Of a DNA stretch of 64,000 nucleotides, positions 52,520 to 62,159 are shown piece after piece. Source of the stretch: Polaromonas sp. JS666 (GTDB taxonomy: Bacteria; Pseudomonadota; Gammaproteobacteria; Burkholderiales; Burkholderiaceae_C); NCBI RefSeq assembly GCF_000013865.1, contig NC_007948.1, positions 3,596,001 through 3,660,000 on the forward strand, given 5' to 3'. How positions within the stretch are numbered: position 1 is the stretch's first letter; every line of letters starts with the position of its first letter. The notes under the pieces are model-generated. The model saw only the letters and a list, made by a program, of their open reading frames with translations, did not search any database and had not been told where the DNA came from. The translations under genes and the position numbers were made by a program.

Positions 52520-55500
52520 GCGAAGGCCGTTTCAACCTGTCGGCGCTCGCCGTGCGCGAGCGCTCCGTCACCCTGTTCCTGATCTGCCTGATCTCGTTGG
52601 CAGGGCTCATTGCGTTCCTCAAGCTGGGCCGGGCGGAAGACCCGTCCTTTACCGTCAAGGTGATGACAATCATTACGGCCTGGCCAGGGGCAACCCCTCA
52701 GGAAATGCAGGACCAGGTCGCCGAGAAGATTGAAAAGCGGCTGCAGGAATTGCGTTGGTACGACCGTACCGAGACCTATACCAGACCGGGCCTGGCCTTC
52801 ACGACCTTGACCTTGCTCGATACCACGCCGCCCGCGGAAGTGCAGGAGCAGTTCTACCAGGCCCGCAAGAAGGTCGGAGACGAAACCGGCAGCCTTCCGT
52901 CCGGCGTGATCGGGCCGATGGTCAACGATGAATATTCAGACGTCACCTTTGCCCTGTTCGCGCTCAAGGCCAAAGGCGAGCCGCAGCGCTTGCTGGTGCG
53001 CGATGCGGAGACGCTGCGCCAGCGGTTGCTGCACGTACCAGGCGTCAAGAAAGTCAACATCGTCGGCGAGCAGTCCGAGCGCATCTACGTCGAGTTCTCG
53101 CACGAGCGCTTGGCAACGCTGGGCGTCAGCCCGCAGGAGGTGTTTGCCGGGCTCAATAGTCAAAACGCCCTGACGCCCGCGGGTTCGGTGGAAACCAGGG
53201 GCCCGCAAGTGTTCATCCGCTTGGATGGCGCGTTCGACGAGCTGCAGAAGATCCGCGATACGCCGGTCATTGCGCAGGGACGCACTCTGAAGCTGTCGGA
53301 CATCGCCACGATCAGGCGTGGCCATGAAGACCCTTCAACTTTCCTGGTCCGCAATGGCGGTGAACCCGCGCTGCTGCTCGGCATCGTCATGCGCGATGGG
53401 TGGAACGGGCTCGACCTCGGCAAGGCGCTGGACAAAGAGGTGGCGGCGGTCAACGCCGATCTGCCACTCGGTATGAGTTTGACAAAAGTCACGGACCAGG
53501 CGGTCAACATCAGCTCGGCGGTCGATGAATTCATGGTCAAGTTCTTCGCCGCTCTGCTGGTGGTCATGGTGGTGTGCTTTGTCAGCATGGGTTGGCGGGT
53601 CGGTATCGTGGTCGCCGCAGCCGTGCCGCTGACGCTAGCGGCTGTCTTCGTGGTGATGCTCGCGACCGGCAAGAACTTCGACCGCATCACGCTGGGCTCG
53701 CTGATCCTGGGCCTGGGCCTGCTGGTGGACGACGCCATCATTGCGATCGAAATGATGGTGGTGAAGATGGAGGAAGGCTACAGCCGCATCGCCGCCTCCG
53801 CCTATGCCTGGAGCCATACTGCCGCGCCCATGCTTTCGGGCACGCTGGTCACGGCCGTCGGTTTCATGCCGAACGGTTTCGCCCGGTCGACCGCGGGGGA
53901 ATACACCAGCAATATGTTCTGGATCGTCGGTATCGCGCTGATCGCTTCGTGGGTGGTCGCCGTGATCTTCACACCCTATCTGGGCGTCAAACTGCTGCCC
54001 GAACTCAAGCCGGCCGAGGGCGGCCACGAGGCGCTCTACGACACGCCGCGCTACAACCGCTTTCGCCGATTTCTGGGCCGTGTGATCGCGCGCAAGTGGC
54101 TGGTCGCCGCTTCCGTCGTGGGTCTGTTCGTGGTGGCCATCCTCGGCATGGCGGTCGTCAAAAAGCAGTTCTTTCCGATCTCCGACCGGCCCGAAGTGCT
54201 GATCGAGGTGCAGATGCCCTATGGCACGGCTATCGTCCAGACCAGCGCCGCCACGTCGAAAGTGGAAGCCTGGCTGGCCCAGCAAAAGGAAGCCAGGATC
54301 GTCACCGCCTACGTCGGCCAGGGCGCGCCGCGCTTTTACTTCTCGATGGGGCCGGAGCTGCCCGATCCATCGTTTGCGAAGATCGTGGTGCGCACCGACA
54401 ACCAGGACGAGCGCGAGGCGCTGAAACACCGGCTGCGGCAGGCCATCGCCGACGGTCTTGCCCCGGAGGCGCGGCTGCGTGTTACCCAGCTCGTATTCGG
54501 ACCTTATTCGCCGTTCCCGGTAGCCTACCGGGTCACCGGCCCCGATCCCGACAAGTTGCGCGAGATTGCGGCAGAAGTGCAACAGGTCATGGCCGCCAGT
54601 CCGATGATGCGCACCGTCAACACCGACTGGGGCATGCGCACGCCCGCTCTGCATCTCACCTTGCAACAGGACCGGTTGCAGGCCGTCGGGCTGACCTCCA
54701 GCGCGGTGGCGCAACAACTGCAATTCTTTCTGACGGGAGTTCCCATCACCTTCGTGCGCGAAGATATCCGTACGGTGCAGGTAGTCGCTCGCGCGGCCGG
54801 CGAGGTGCGGCTCGACCCCGCCAGGGTCGGCGATTTCACGCTGGCTGGCGCCAACGGGCAGCGAATCCCCCTGTCGCAACTGGGCAAGGCCGACATACGC
54901 ATGGAGGAACCCGTCATGCGGCGGCGCGACCGCATGCCCACGATCACCGTCCGCGGCGACATCGCCGAAGGCTTGCAGCCACCGGACGTGTCGGCAGCAA
55001 TTACCCGGCAGCTTCAGCCTGTCATGGACAAGTTGCCGAGCGGCTATCGCATTGATCAGGCGGGCTCCATCGAAGAATCAGGCAAGGCGACGGTCGCGAT
55101 GCTGCCGATCTTCCCCATCATGCTGGCATTCACCCTGCTCATCATCATCTTGCAGGTGCGCTCAATCTCCGCGATGGTCATGGTTTTTCTGACCAGCCCG
55201 CTGGGACTGATCGGCGTAGTGCCGACCCTGCTTCTGTTCCAGCAGCCATTCGGCATCAATGCGCTGGTCGGGTTGATTGCGTTGTCGGGAATCCTGATGC
55301 GCAATACGCTGATATTGATCGGGCAGATCCGCCACAACGAAGAGGAGGGACTGGCTCCATTCCACGCGGTCGTCGAGGCTACTGTGCAGCGAGCCCGGCC
55401 GGTGGTCTTGACAGCCCTGGCTGCGATCCTGGCCTTCATCCCACTGACCCACTCGGTGTTCTGGGGCACCCTCGCTTACACGCTGATCGGCGGCACCTTC

Positions 55501-55590
55501 GCCGGGACGGTGCTGACTTTGGTGTTCCTGCCGGCCATGTATTCCATCTGGTTCAAGATCCGCCCGGCAACAGAAGCTGATCCGCGCTGA
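52516..55590 (+). CDS. RND efflux permease, second pump
   Basis: This 1024-residue inner-membrane RND transporter starts [20 protein letters not shown] with TM1 following. TM4 has the proton-relay pair in [19 protein letters not shown]. The VEN of HAE1 pumps is replaced by IEMM, as in the VexF/MexK-like branch. Periplasmic loops include [20 protein letters not shown] and [20 protein letters not shown]. Its ATG overlaps the MFP stop. The drug spectrum is unknown. GC and codon use look more even than in the neighbouring chromosome. Confidence 0.92.
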   Translation: MSEGRFNLSALAVRERSVTLFLICLISLAGLIAFLKLGRAEDPSFTVKVMTIITAWPGATPQEMQDQVAEKIEKRLQELRWYDRTETYTRPGLAFTTLTLLDTTPPAEVQEQFYQARKKVGDETGSLPSGVIGPMVNDEYSDVTFALFALKAKGEPQRLLVRDAETLRQRLLHVPGVKKVNIVGEQSERIYVEFSHERLATLGVSPQEVFAGLNSQNALTPAGSVETRGPQVFIRLDGAFDELQKIRDTPVIAQGRTLKLSDIATIRRGHEDPSTFLVRNGGEPALLLGIVMRDGWNGLDLGKALDKEVAAVNADLPLGMSLTKVTDQAVNISSAVDEFMVKFFAALLVVMVVCFVSMGWRVGIVVAAAVPLTLAAVFVVMLATGKNFDRITLGSLILGLGLLVDDAIIAIEMMVVKMEEGYSRIAASAYAWSHTAAPMLSGTLVTAVGFMPNGFARSTAGEYTSNMFWIVGIALIASWVVAVIFTPYLGVKLLPELKPAEGGHEALYDTPRYNRFRRFLGRVIARKWLVAASVVGLFVVAILGMAVVKKQFFPISDRPEVLIEVQMPYGTAIVQTSAATSKVEAWLAQQKEARIVTAYVGQGAPRFYFSMGPELPDPSFAKIVVRTDNQDEREALKHRLRQAIADGLAPEARLRVTQLVFGPYSPFPVAYRVTGPDPDKLREIAAEVQQVMAASPMMRTVNTDWGMRTPALHLTLQQDRLQAVGLTSSAVAQQLQFFLTGVPITFVREDIRTVQVVARAAGEVRLDPARVGDFTLAGANGQRIPLSQLGKADIRMEEPVMRRRDRMPTITVRGDIAEGLQPPDVSAAITRQLQPVMDKLPSGYRIDQAGSIEESGKATVAMLPIFPIMLAFTLLIIILQVRSISAMVMVFLTSPLGLIGVVPTLLLFQQPFGINALVGLIALSGILMRNTLILIGQIRHNEEEGLAPFHAVVEATVQRARPVVLTALAAILAFIPLTHSVFWGTLAYTLIGGTFAGTVLTLVFLPAMYSIWFKIRPATEADPR

Positions 55591-55630
55591 TTTGCTCTTC
55601 TTCACCATTCACTTATCGAAAGAATCTGCC

Positions 55631-56437
55631 ATGTCGAAATCTATCGTTGTCGTTGTTACTGGCGTGTCATCGGGCATCGGACGTGTCGCCGCAGAAAAGT
55701 TCGCGCGGCGAGGATGCCAGGTGTTCGGCACCGTGCGCAGCATCGCCAAAGCGAAACCAATGTCCGGCGTCGAACTCATCGAGATGGACGTTCGCGACGA
55801 CGCTTCCGTTCAACGCGCTATCCAATCCATCATCGACCAGGTTGGCTGTATCGACGTATTGGTCAACAACGCGGGAATGAACATGATCGGCGCGGTGGAG
55901 GAAACAACGACCGGCGAGGCCGCATCCCTGTTCGACACCAACGTGTTCGGCATATTGCGCACCACACAGGCGGTGCTCCCGCACATGCGAGCGCAACACC
56001 ACGGAAGGATCGTCAATGTCAGCTCCGTGCTTGGCTTTCTCCCGGCTCCGTACATGGGGCTTTATTCGGCCTCCAAGCATGCTGTGGAAGGGCTGTCTGA
56101 AACCCTGGATCATGAGGTGCGTCAGTTCGGCATCCGCGTAACATTGGTCGAGCCGTCTTATACCAAGACCAATCTGGAGGCCAGCTCGCCTCAGGCAAAG
56201 TCAAAAATCGCGGACTATGACCGCGAACGCGACATCGTCTCGCGCTCTGTGGCTGATAGCGTCAACGGCGCACCCGAACCCTCTGAGGTGGCAAACACGA
56301 TCGTCGAAGCGGCGCTTGGCACCTGGCGTATGCGCCGCACTCCGGCTGGACAGGCATTCCTCTTGAGTAAATTGCGCCGCTTCATGCCTGCAGGCCCTGT
56401 CGATGCCAGCCTGAGGAAAATGCTCGGCCTAGCCTGA
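55631..56437 (+). CDS. SDR family oxidoreductase at the end of the efflux cluster
   Basis: The 268-residue classical SDR has the cofactor motif [27 protein letters not shown], and the catalytic Ser-Tyr-Lys in [20 protein letters not shown] and SKHAVEGLS (Y-x-x-x-K seen as YSASK). The length and C-terminus fit the 3-oxoacyl-reductase / 17-beta-HSD-like group. It follows the RND gene by 40 bp and may be co-transcribed, so it could modify the pump's substrate or inducer. The substrate is unknown. Confidence 0.88.
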   Translation: MSKSIVVVVTGVSSGIGRVAAEKFARRGCQVFGTVRSIAKAKPMSGVELIEMDVRDDASVQRAIQSIIDQVGCIDVLVNNAGMNMIGAVEETTTGEAASLFDTNVFGILRTTQAVLPHMRAQHHGRIVNVSSVLGFLPAPYMGLYSASKHAVEGLSETLDHEVRQFGIRVTLVEPSYTKTNLEASSPQAKSKIADYDRERDIVSRSVADSVNGAPEPSEVANTIVEAALGTWRMRRTPAGQAFLLSKLRRFMPAGPVDASLRKMLGLA

Positions 56438-57001
56438 AAACCTCGCCCAGGAGCCATGTCACTGACAGTCCGATAAAGGGGTAACCCATGACTGTACTGA
56501 CATCGACTGTGTGAACCTGCTCAAAGTGCGCCGCTGTTTCGGCGATTTTGTTGCCTCGATTCCCAGCCAGGTAGCCAGCTTCTCGGCGTAGGGATCGAGC
56601 TTGCTTGAGCTGACCCGTCTTGGGTATCCTCGAACCAAACCGTTTCAATCAACGGCGCATAAATGGATATTGATTCACCGTCCCCCGCTGCCAGTCGAAG
56701 GCACACCCACCTGAGCTAGGACGCGCGGCTCTCGAAGTTAAGGGTAATGCGCCAAATGGCCTGCCACCGGCGAAGACCCAGAATTGGATTCACAGAAGTT
56801 AAGGCCTAACTGTGGTGATCATTCTGTCCAACTTTGGTTATGCCCAATCGGCTGTCTCCAGGTTCTCCCGGGAAGCCACATCCCACATCCCACATCCCAC
56901 GTCATCTGATACCAAACTTTTCGCGGATTTTTCATCTGATATGGTTTTTTCCACCGCATCTGATGCTTACGCTGCAGCCTCATGTGAGGCATGATTGCGC
57001 C
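56438..57001. other. Intergenic region with transposase debris
   Basis: Apart from the IstA-like fragment at 56513-56706, these 564 bases hold no gene. At 56878-56901 the octamer CATCCCAC is repeated nearly three times in tandem. The last 100 bases are AT-rich and may carry the promoter of the cytochrome genes at 57002. Confidence 0.5.
56513..56706 (-). pseudogene. Fragment of an IS21-type (IstA) transposase
   Basis: On the minus strand one frame reads GESISIYAPLIETVWFEDTQ and DGSAQASS. After a frame change the next reads DPYAEKLATWLGIEATKSPK and then QRRTL. This combination matches the N-terminal/linker part of IstA transposases as I recall them (DPYAEKL..WL..EA.KS.KQRRTL). There is no full-length gene and no IstB, so it is decayed. 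It borders the efflux cluster on its right. Confidence 0.6.
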
Positions 57002-57775
57002 ATGGCAAAAACGCTCTCTTTCGCGCGCACGCTGGCGGCGCACGGCTTCCTGGCGTGCATGGTTTGGGCGGCCGCCGGCCCCGCCCTGGCCGCCGCGCCG
57101 TTTGAAGACACCATCGCCCAGCGCACCCTGGCCTGCACCGCCTGCCATGGACCGCAAGGCCGTGCGGCACCCGACGGCTACTACCCGCGCCTGGCCGGGA
57201 AACCCGCCGGCTACCTCTACAACCAGTTGCTCAATTTCCGCGACGGGCGGCGCCACTACGGCCTGATGACGCAGCTGCTGGACCCGCTGAGCGACGCCTA
57301 CCTGATGGAGATCGCGCAATACTTTTCAACGCTCGACGTGCCCTACCCCGCGCCGCTGCCCACCAAGGCCTCCGTCGAGGTCTTGCGCCACGGCGAGCGC
57401 CTGGTGATGCAGGGCGACGCAGCGCGGCAAGTGCCGGCCTGCGTGCAGTGCCACGGCCAGGCTATGACCGGCGTGGCGCCCAACGTTCCGGGCCTGCTCG
57501 GCCTGCCGCGCGACTACCTCAATGCCCAGCTGGGCGCCTGGAAAGCCGGCCAGCGCCGCGCCCACGCGCCTGACTGCATGAAGGACGTGGTGGCACGCCT
57601 GTCCCTGGAAGACATCAACGCGGCCTCGAGCTGGCTGGCCGCGCAGCCGCTGCCCGCCAGCAGCAAACCGGCAAGCGCCTTGCCCGCACTGGCGCCGGGT
57701 GCCCGGCCCATCGACTGCGGCAGCGCGCCGCAAGCGCTGTCCGCCGATGCAGCGCCACCGAAGGCCGTGAAATGA
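57002..57775 (+). CDS. Di-haem cytochrome c (c4-like)
   Basis: The 257-residue exported cytochrome has a signal peptide (FARTLAAHGFLACMVWAAAG) and two CxxCH haem sites, CTACH and CVQCH, in two class I domains. The c4-type pattern includes GRAAPDGYYPRLAGKPAGYL and LNFRDGRR. Its stop overlaps the start of the following tri-haem gene (ATGA), so both form one electron-transfer unit in the periplasm. ATG 57002 directly begins the signal peptide. No dehydrogenase gene adjoins. Confidence 0.9.
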   Translation: MAKTLSFARTLAAHGFLACMVWAAAGPALAAAPFEDTIAQRTLACTACHGPQGRAAPDGYYPRLAGKPAGYLYNQLLNFRDGRRHYGLMTQLLDPLSDAYLMEIAQYFSTLDVPYPAPLPTKASVEVLRHGERLVMQGDAARQVPACVQCHGQAMTGVAPNVPGLLGLPRDYLNAQLGAWKAGQRRAHAPDCMKDVVARLSLEDINAASSWLAAQPLPASSKPASALPALAPGARPIDCGSAPQALSADAAPPKAVK

Positions 57776-59058
57776 AAAAAATAATCAAGCCCGTGCTCGC
57801 AGTGAGCCTGCTGGTCGCCGGTCTTGCCGCGCTGGTCTGGACCCTGAATGTGCGTGACGAGGTGGACGTGAAGGCGCCCATGGCGACTGCCGGAGCCAGC
57901 GACAGCCTGATCGCCCGCGGTGCCTACCTGGCGCGTGCCGGCAACTGCATGACCTGCCACACGGCGCGCGGCGGCCAGAACTATGCGGGCGGGCTCGGCA
58001 TCGCCACACCCTTTGGCACCGTGTTCACCTCCAACCTCACGCCCGATGACAAAACCGGTATCGGCACCTGGTCGTCAGCACACTTCTGGCGCGCCATGCA
58101 CAACGGGCGCTCCAAAAGCGGCCGCCTGCTGTACCCGGCATTCCCCTACCCCAGTTACACGCAGGCCACGCGCGAGGATTCGGACGCGATCTTTGCCTAC
58201 CTGAACAGCCTGCCCGCCGTGGCGCAGCCCAACCGCCCCCACGAGCTGCGGTTTCCCTACCAGTCGCAAGCGGCACTGGCGGTATGGCGGGCACTGTATT
58301 TCAAGCCCGGCGTCTACGAGCCAGACACCCGCCGCAGCGCCGATTGGAACCGCGGAGCCTACCTGGTGAAAGGCCTGGGCCACTGCAGTGCCTGCCACAC
58401 CGCACGCAACGTGATGGGGGCCAGCGACGAAGGCGTCGACCTCGCGGGGGGCCTGATCCCGATGCAAAACTGGTACGCCCCCTCGCTCGCGTCATCCGCT
58501 GAAGCCGGGGTGGGCGAATGGGACCGCGAGCACATCGTGAGCCTGCTCAAGAACGGCGTGTCGCCACGCGCCTCGGCCACCGGACCGATGGCCGAGGTCG
58601 TGCTGCGCAGCACGCAGTACCTGAGCGACGACGACCTGGGTGCCATGGCACTGTTCCTCAAGGAGCTTGCGGCAGCCCCCTCGGCGAACGGGACAGCGCC
58701 TGCTTCCGGCACTCCGGCCATTCCCGGGGCACGGGGCGCCAAACTGTACGAGCTGCATTGCGCCCAGTGCCACGGCGCCAAGGGCCAGGGCGTGCCCCAT
58801 GCCTACCCGGCGCTCGCAGGCAACCGCGCAGTGACCATGCCCTCTGGCGTCAACCTGGTGCAGATCGTGCTCAACGGCGGTTACGCGCCCGCCACCGCTG
58901 GCAACCCGCGCCCTTATGGCATGCCGCCGTTTGTGCTGGTTCTGGGCGACAGTGAGATCGCGGCGGTCCTCACCCATATCCGCGGCTCGTGGGGCAACCA
59001 GGCCAGCGAAATCACGCCGATCGAAGTGAACCGCATGCGCGCCAACCAGGGGCGGTGA
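57772..59058 (+). CDS. Tri-haem cytochrome c (alcohol/sugar dehydrogenase subunit type)
   Basis: This 428-residue periplasmic or membrane-anchored cytochrome has an N-terminal helix (IKPVLAVSLLVAGLAALVWT) and three haem sites, CMTCH, CSACH and CAQCH. It resembles the cytochrome subunit of membrane alcohol, aldehyde or gluconate dehydrogenases. Typical segments are GRLLYPAFPYPSYTQATRED and WYAPSLASSAEAGVGEWDRE. It probably passes electrons from a dehydrogenase encoded elsewhere. Coupled to the c4-like gene by an ATGA overlap. Confidence 0.9.
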   Translation: MKKIIKPVLAVSLLVAGLAALVWTLNVRDEVDVKAPMATAGASDSLIARGAYLARAGNCMTCHTARGGQNYAGGLGIATPFGTVFTSNLTPDDKTGIGTWSSAHFWRAMHNGRSKSGRLLYPAFPYPSYTQATREDSDAIFAYLNSLPAVAQPNRPHELRFPYQSQAALAVWRALYFKPGVYEPDTRRSADWNRGAYLVKGLGHCSACHTARNVMGASDEGVDLAGGLIPMQNWYAPSLASSAEAGVGEWDREHIVSLLKNGVSPRASATGPMAEVVLRSTQYLSDDDLGAMALFLKELAAAPSANGTAPASGTPAIPGARGAKLYELHCAQCHGAKGQGVPHAYPALAGNRAVTMPSGVNLVQIVLNGGYAPATAGNPRPYGMPPFVLVLGDSEIAAVLTHIRGSWGNQASEITPIEVNRMRANQGR

Positions 59059-59098
59059 AGACGCATCCGGTGGATGCCGGATGCCGGGCACTACGTCC

Positions 59099-60355
59099 TC
59101 AGGAAGTCATCCGGTCGCGGTGAGCCAGCGCGGGAAACCACTTCAGCCACAACGCGGCCACCAGCAAGGTCCCGATGCCGCCGGCCACCACCGAGCCCAC
59201 GGGGCCGAGCAGCGCGGCCGTCGCGCCCGACTCAAACTCGCCGAGCTGGTTGGACGCGCCAATAAACACCGAATTGACCGCACTGACCCGGCCGCGCATG
59301 ACGTTGGGTGTTTCAATCTGCATCAGCGTCTGCCGCACCACCACACTCACCATGTCGGCGCCGCCCGAGATCGCCAGCACCACGAGCGACAGGGCAAAGC
59401 TGGTGGACAGGCCGAACACCACCATGCACACCCCGTAAAGCGCCACCGCCGCAAGCATGGTATGCCCGACGCGCCGTGCCAGCGGCCAGCGCGTGAGCAC
59501 CGCCGAAGTCAGCAAGGCGCCCACCGCCGGGGCCGCACGCAGCAAGCCCAGGCCCCAGGGCCCCACATGCAGGATGTCTTTGGCAAACATGGGCAGCAAC
59601 GCAACGGCGCCGCCCAGCAGCACGGCAAACAGGTCCAGCGACACCGCGCCCAGCAAGGCCTTGCGCTGCCACACAAACTCCGCACCGGCCAGCAGCGTGC
59701 GCAGCGAAACAGGCTCGCGCGGCGGCGGCACATGGTCGTAACGAAGGACCGCAATCAGCACGCAGCCCGTGGCAAAAAGGGCAGCGCAGGCGGCATACAC
59801 CGCCGTGGCGCCCGCCACGAAGATCACGCCCCCCAGCGCCGGCCCGCCAATCACGGCCGCCTGCATGCCGGCCGAACTGAAGGCCATGGCGCGCGGCAGC
59901 ATGGCAGGCGGCACCAGCATGGGGGTGAGGGCCTGCTGCGCCGGCATCTGGAAGGCCCGGGCCACCCCCAGCACCACCGACACCCCCAGCAGCAGTTCAC
60001 GCGACACCCAGCCCGACGACGTGCCCGGGTGCGCCCAGCCCTGCGTGGCCGCCACCAGCAACAGGGCCACAGCGGCCTGGGCGACCAGGCAGGCAGCAAT
60101 GATGCGGCCGCGGTGCACCCGGTCGGCCACATGGCCGGCCAGCAACGTGAACAGCAGCGCCGGCACAAATTGATAGAGGCCGACCAGCCCCAGATCCCAG
60201 GCGCTGCCGGTGAGCTCATACATTTGCCAGCCCACCGCCACCATGAGCATCTGGTTACCCGTGGTGCCGAACAGCCGCGCAAGCCACATGCGCATGAAGG
60301 CACGCTGGCCAAAAAGATCGGAGGCGCTGTGAACGGAGAGGCTGTGTAGGGACAT
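59099..60355 (-). CDS. MFS transporter, EntS-like exporter family
   Basis: The 418-residue inner-membrane permease has about 12 helices and resembles the MFS_3/EntS exporter group (FMRMWLARLFGTTGNQMLMV at the start, LAGHVADRVHRGRIIAACLV as the loop motif). The substrate is unknown. ATG 60355 (MSLHSLSVHSASDLFGQRAF) is the family-typical start. It is divergent from the TetR gene with only 61 bp between them, so regulation by that TetR is likely. Confidence 0.88.
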   Translation of the reverse strand: MSLHSLSVHSASDLFGQRAFMRMWLARLFGTTGNQMLMVAVGWQMYELTGSAWDLGLVGLYQFVPALLFTLLAGHVADRVHRGRIIAACLVAQAAVALLLVAATQGWAHPGTSSGWVSRELLLGVSVVLGVARAFQMPAQQALTPMLVPPAMLPRAMAFSSAGMQAAVIGGPALGGVIFVAGATAVYAACAALFATGCVLIAVLRYDHVPPPREPVSLRTLLAGAEFVWQRKALLGAVSLDLFAVLLGGAVALLPMFAKDILHVGPWGLGLLRAAPAVGALLTSAVLTRWPLARRVGHTMLAAVALYGVCMVVFGLSTSFALSLVVLAISGGADMVSVVVRQTLMQIETPNVMRGRVSAVNSVFIGASNQLGEFESGATAALLGPVGSVVAGGIGTLLVAALWLKWFPALAHRDRMTS

Positions 60356-60382
60356 GGGGCCTGCGATTGTCTCCAATCCGGA

Positions 60383-60412
60383 TTGACCAATTACTACACA
60401 TTCGTATAATAA
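60383..60412 (+). promoter_or_regulatory. Promoter and palindromic operator of the tetR/MFS pair
   Basis: TTGACC (60383-60388), 16 bp, TATAAT (60405-60410), then six bases to the tetR ATG at 60417. The 22-bp dyad TTA.TA.AC-N4-GT.TA.TAA (60391-60412) covers the -10. The spacing implies a transcript starting at or within a base or two of the ATG. Confidence 0.7.
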
Positions 60413-60416
60413 TTGC

Positions 60417-61070
60417 ATGGTGCGCCCCTCCCAATACATCGACCAGATCCTGCTCGACGCCGGGCTGGAGTTGTTGCCCGTCACCGGTTGCGCCGGCCTG
60501 TCGGTGCGGCGCCTGACGCAGCATGCAGGCGTCAACCTCGGGATGTTCCACTACCATTTCAAGACCAAAGAGAACTTCATCAAGGCGGTGCTGGAGCGCA
60601 CCTACGAAGAAATGTTCTCGGCGCTGACGCTGCGCGTCAATCCCGCGCACCCGCCCATGCAAAACCTGCGCGATGCGCTGGGCGTGCTGGGCAGTTTTGG
60701 CATCAAAAATGGCCGCCTGCTGGTGCGCATCATGGGCGATGCCATGAATGGCGAGCCGCTGGCCGCTGACTTCCTCAAGGCCAACCTGCCGCGCCATGTT
60801 GAAGTGATTGCCTCGCTGGTGCAGGAAGCCCAGTGGGAGGGCAGCATGGTCAAGGCCCCCGTGCCCCAGGTCATTGCTTTCATGGCCGGCGCCGTTGCGG
60901 CCCCCGTGCTGGCGGCCACGGCCTTGCAGCAAAACCCGACCGCCCAGGCCGTGGCCAAGGTGGTTCTCTCTGAAGAGGCCCTGGCCCAACGCATCGAGTT
61001 CGCCCTGCGCGGGCTGACGCCTTCTTCCGGAGACAAAAGGGACATAAGAGACACAAGGGACACACGATGA
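60417..61070 (+). CDS. TetR regulator of the ABC exporter cluster (CecR/YbiH-like)
   Basis: The 217-residue TetR protein has the HTH GCAGLSVRRLTQHAGVNLGM and FHYHFKTKENFIKAVLERTY. Its C-terminal domain is typical of the YbiH/CecR group that controls ybhGFSR exporters. It ends in a repetitive tail (DKRDIRDTRDTR) encoded by GACA-rich repeats. Its stop overlaps the ATG of the next gene (ATGA), so it leads the tetR-hlyD-ABC operon. A strong promoter abuts the ATG, so the message may be leaderless. Confidence 0.92.
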   Translation: MVRPSQYIDQILLDAGLELLPVTGCAGLSVRRLTQHAGVNLGMFHYHFKTKENFIKAVLERTYEEMFSALTLRVNPAHPPMQNLRDALGVLGSFGIKNGRLLVRIMGDAMNGEPLAADFLKANLPRHVEVIASLVQEAQWEGSMVKAPVPQVIAFMAGAVAAPVLAATALQQNPTAQAVAKVVLSEEALAQRIEFALRGLTPSSGDKRDIRDTRDTR

Positions 61071-62047
61071 AGACACTGCAGTACTGCGCCTGCGCCCTGC
61101 TGGCCGCCAGCCTGCTGGTGGCATGCGACAGCAGGCAGCCTGACACCTTCCCCGGCTATGCCGAGGCGGAATACGTCCGGCTGGCGGCGCCCATCAGCGG
61201 CACCCTGGCCCGGCTACACCTGAAGCGCGGCGATGCGGCGCCCGCATCGGCGGCCGCCTTCGTGCTGGAGCAGGACAGTGAACGGGCCGCGCGTGAGGAG
61301 GCGGCTCACCGCGTGGCGCGCGCGCAGGACAACCTGGCCAACCTGCGCCAGGGCAAGCGCCCCGATGAACTGGCAGCCATCCGCGCGCAACTGGCGCAAG
61401 GCGAGGCCGCGCTGGCGCTGTCGTCTGCCGAACTGGCACGCAGCAACCGCCTGGTGGCGCAGCAGTTCCTCTCGCCGGCCAGCCTGGACCAGGCCCGCAC
61501 CGCCGTGGCACGCGACCAGGGCCGCGTCAACGAACTGAACGCTCAACTGCGCCAGGCCATGCAGGGTGCACGCAGCGCCGAGATCAGCGCTGCCGAACAG
61601 GAAGTCAAGGCCGCACAGGCGCAACTGCAGCAGGCGGGCTGGCGAGTCGACCAGAAAACCCAGCGCACCCCGGTGGCCGGCGAGGTGGTGGACGTGCTGT
61701 ACCGCGAAGGCGAATGGGTGCCCGCTGGCGCGGCCGTGCTGACCCTGCTGCCGCCGGCCAATATCAAGGCGCGCTTTTTCCTGCCGCAAACCCAGCTCGG
61801 CACCATCGCCATCGGCCAGGCGGTGCAGTTGCAGTGCGACGGCTGCGGCGCCGCGATGGCGGCAAAAATCACTTTCATCGCGCGGGAAGCCGAGTACACC
61901 TCACCCCTCATCTACAGCAAGGAAAACCGCGCCAAGCTCGTCTTCATGGTCGAGGCGCAACCCGGCCTGACGGACGCGCCACGCCTGCACCCGGGCCAAC
62001 CGCTGGAGGTACGCCTGGGGAGTAAAGCCGCGGGGCGGGCGCCATGA
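61067..62047 (+). CDS. HlyD/YbhG-type periplasmic adaptor lipoprotein
   Basis: The 326-residue adaptor has signal and lipobox ALLAASLLVACDSRQPDTFP. A lipoyl half-motif (AAPISGTLARLHLKRGDAAP), a long alpha-helical hairpin (about 65-190, e.g. AEQEVKAAQAQLQQAGWRVD) and the second half TPVAGEVVDVLYREGEWVPA follow. It fits YbhG, the adaptor of the YbhFSR ABC exporter. It overlaps tetR by 4 bases and the first mini-ORF by 4 bases. Confidence 0.92.
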   Translation: MKTLQYCACALLAASLLVACDSRQPDTFPGYAEAEYVRLAAPISGTLARLHLKRGDAAPASAAAFVLEQDSERAAREEAAHRVARAQDNLANLRQGKRPDELAAIRAQLAQGEAALALSSAELARSNRLVAQQFLSPASLDQARTAVARDQGRVNELNAQLRQAMQGARSAEISAAEQEVKAAQAQLQQAGWRVDQKTQRTPVAGEVVDVLYREGEWVPAGAAVLTLLPPANIKARFFLPQTQLGTIAIGQAVQLQCDGCGAAMAAKITFIAREAEYTSPLIYSKENRAKLVFMVEAQPGLTDAPRLHPGQPLEVRLGSKAAGRAP

Positions 62048-62109
62048 GCCGCCGGGCCGCTCCCAAGGCGAATGGCACCGCAGCGCGTAGCGCGGAGGTT
62101 ACCCCATGA
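62044..62109 (+). CDS. Mini-ORF 1, overlapping hlyD and mini-ORF 2
   Basis: The 21-codon frame MSRRAAPKANGTAARSAEVT P starts in the hlyD stop (ATGA) and ends in the start of the next mini-ORF. It carries its own copy of the GCGGAGGTTA ribosome site for the following ATG. It arose by tandem duplication of a 50-62 bp segment. Translation is plausible, but a function is not implied. Confidence 0.4.
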   Translation: MSRRAAPKANGTAARSAEVTP

Positions 62110-62159
62110 ACCGCCGGGCCGCTCCCAGGGCGAATGGCAGCGCGGAGGTTAAGCGATGA
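62106..62159 (+). CDS. Mini-ORF 2, overlapping mini-ORF 1 and the ABC ATPase
   Basis: The 17-codon frame MNRRAAPRANGSAEVKR is a near copy of mini-ORF 1 minus an internal 12 bases. Its stop overlaps the ATG of the ATPase gene (ATGA), and its GCGGAGG serves as the ATPase ribosome site. It may couple translation along the operon. Confidence 0.4.
   Translation: MNRRAAPRANGSAEVKR

Larger units (their letters stand above)
62044..62159 (+). repeat. Tandem duplication at the start of the ABC ATPase gene
   Basis: Two head-to-tail copies of CCGCCGGGCCGCTCCCA-rGGCGAATGGCA...GCGGAGGTTA, 62 and 50 bases long, differ by a 12-base insertion and a few substitutions. Each ends in a ribosome site and an ATG. 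Confidence 0.85.
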
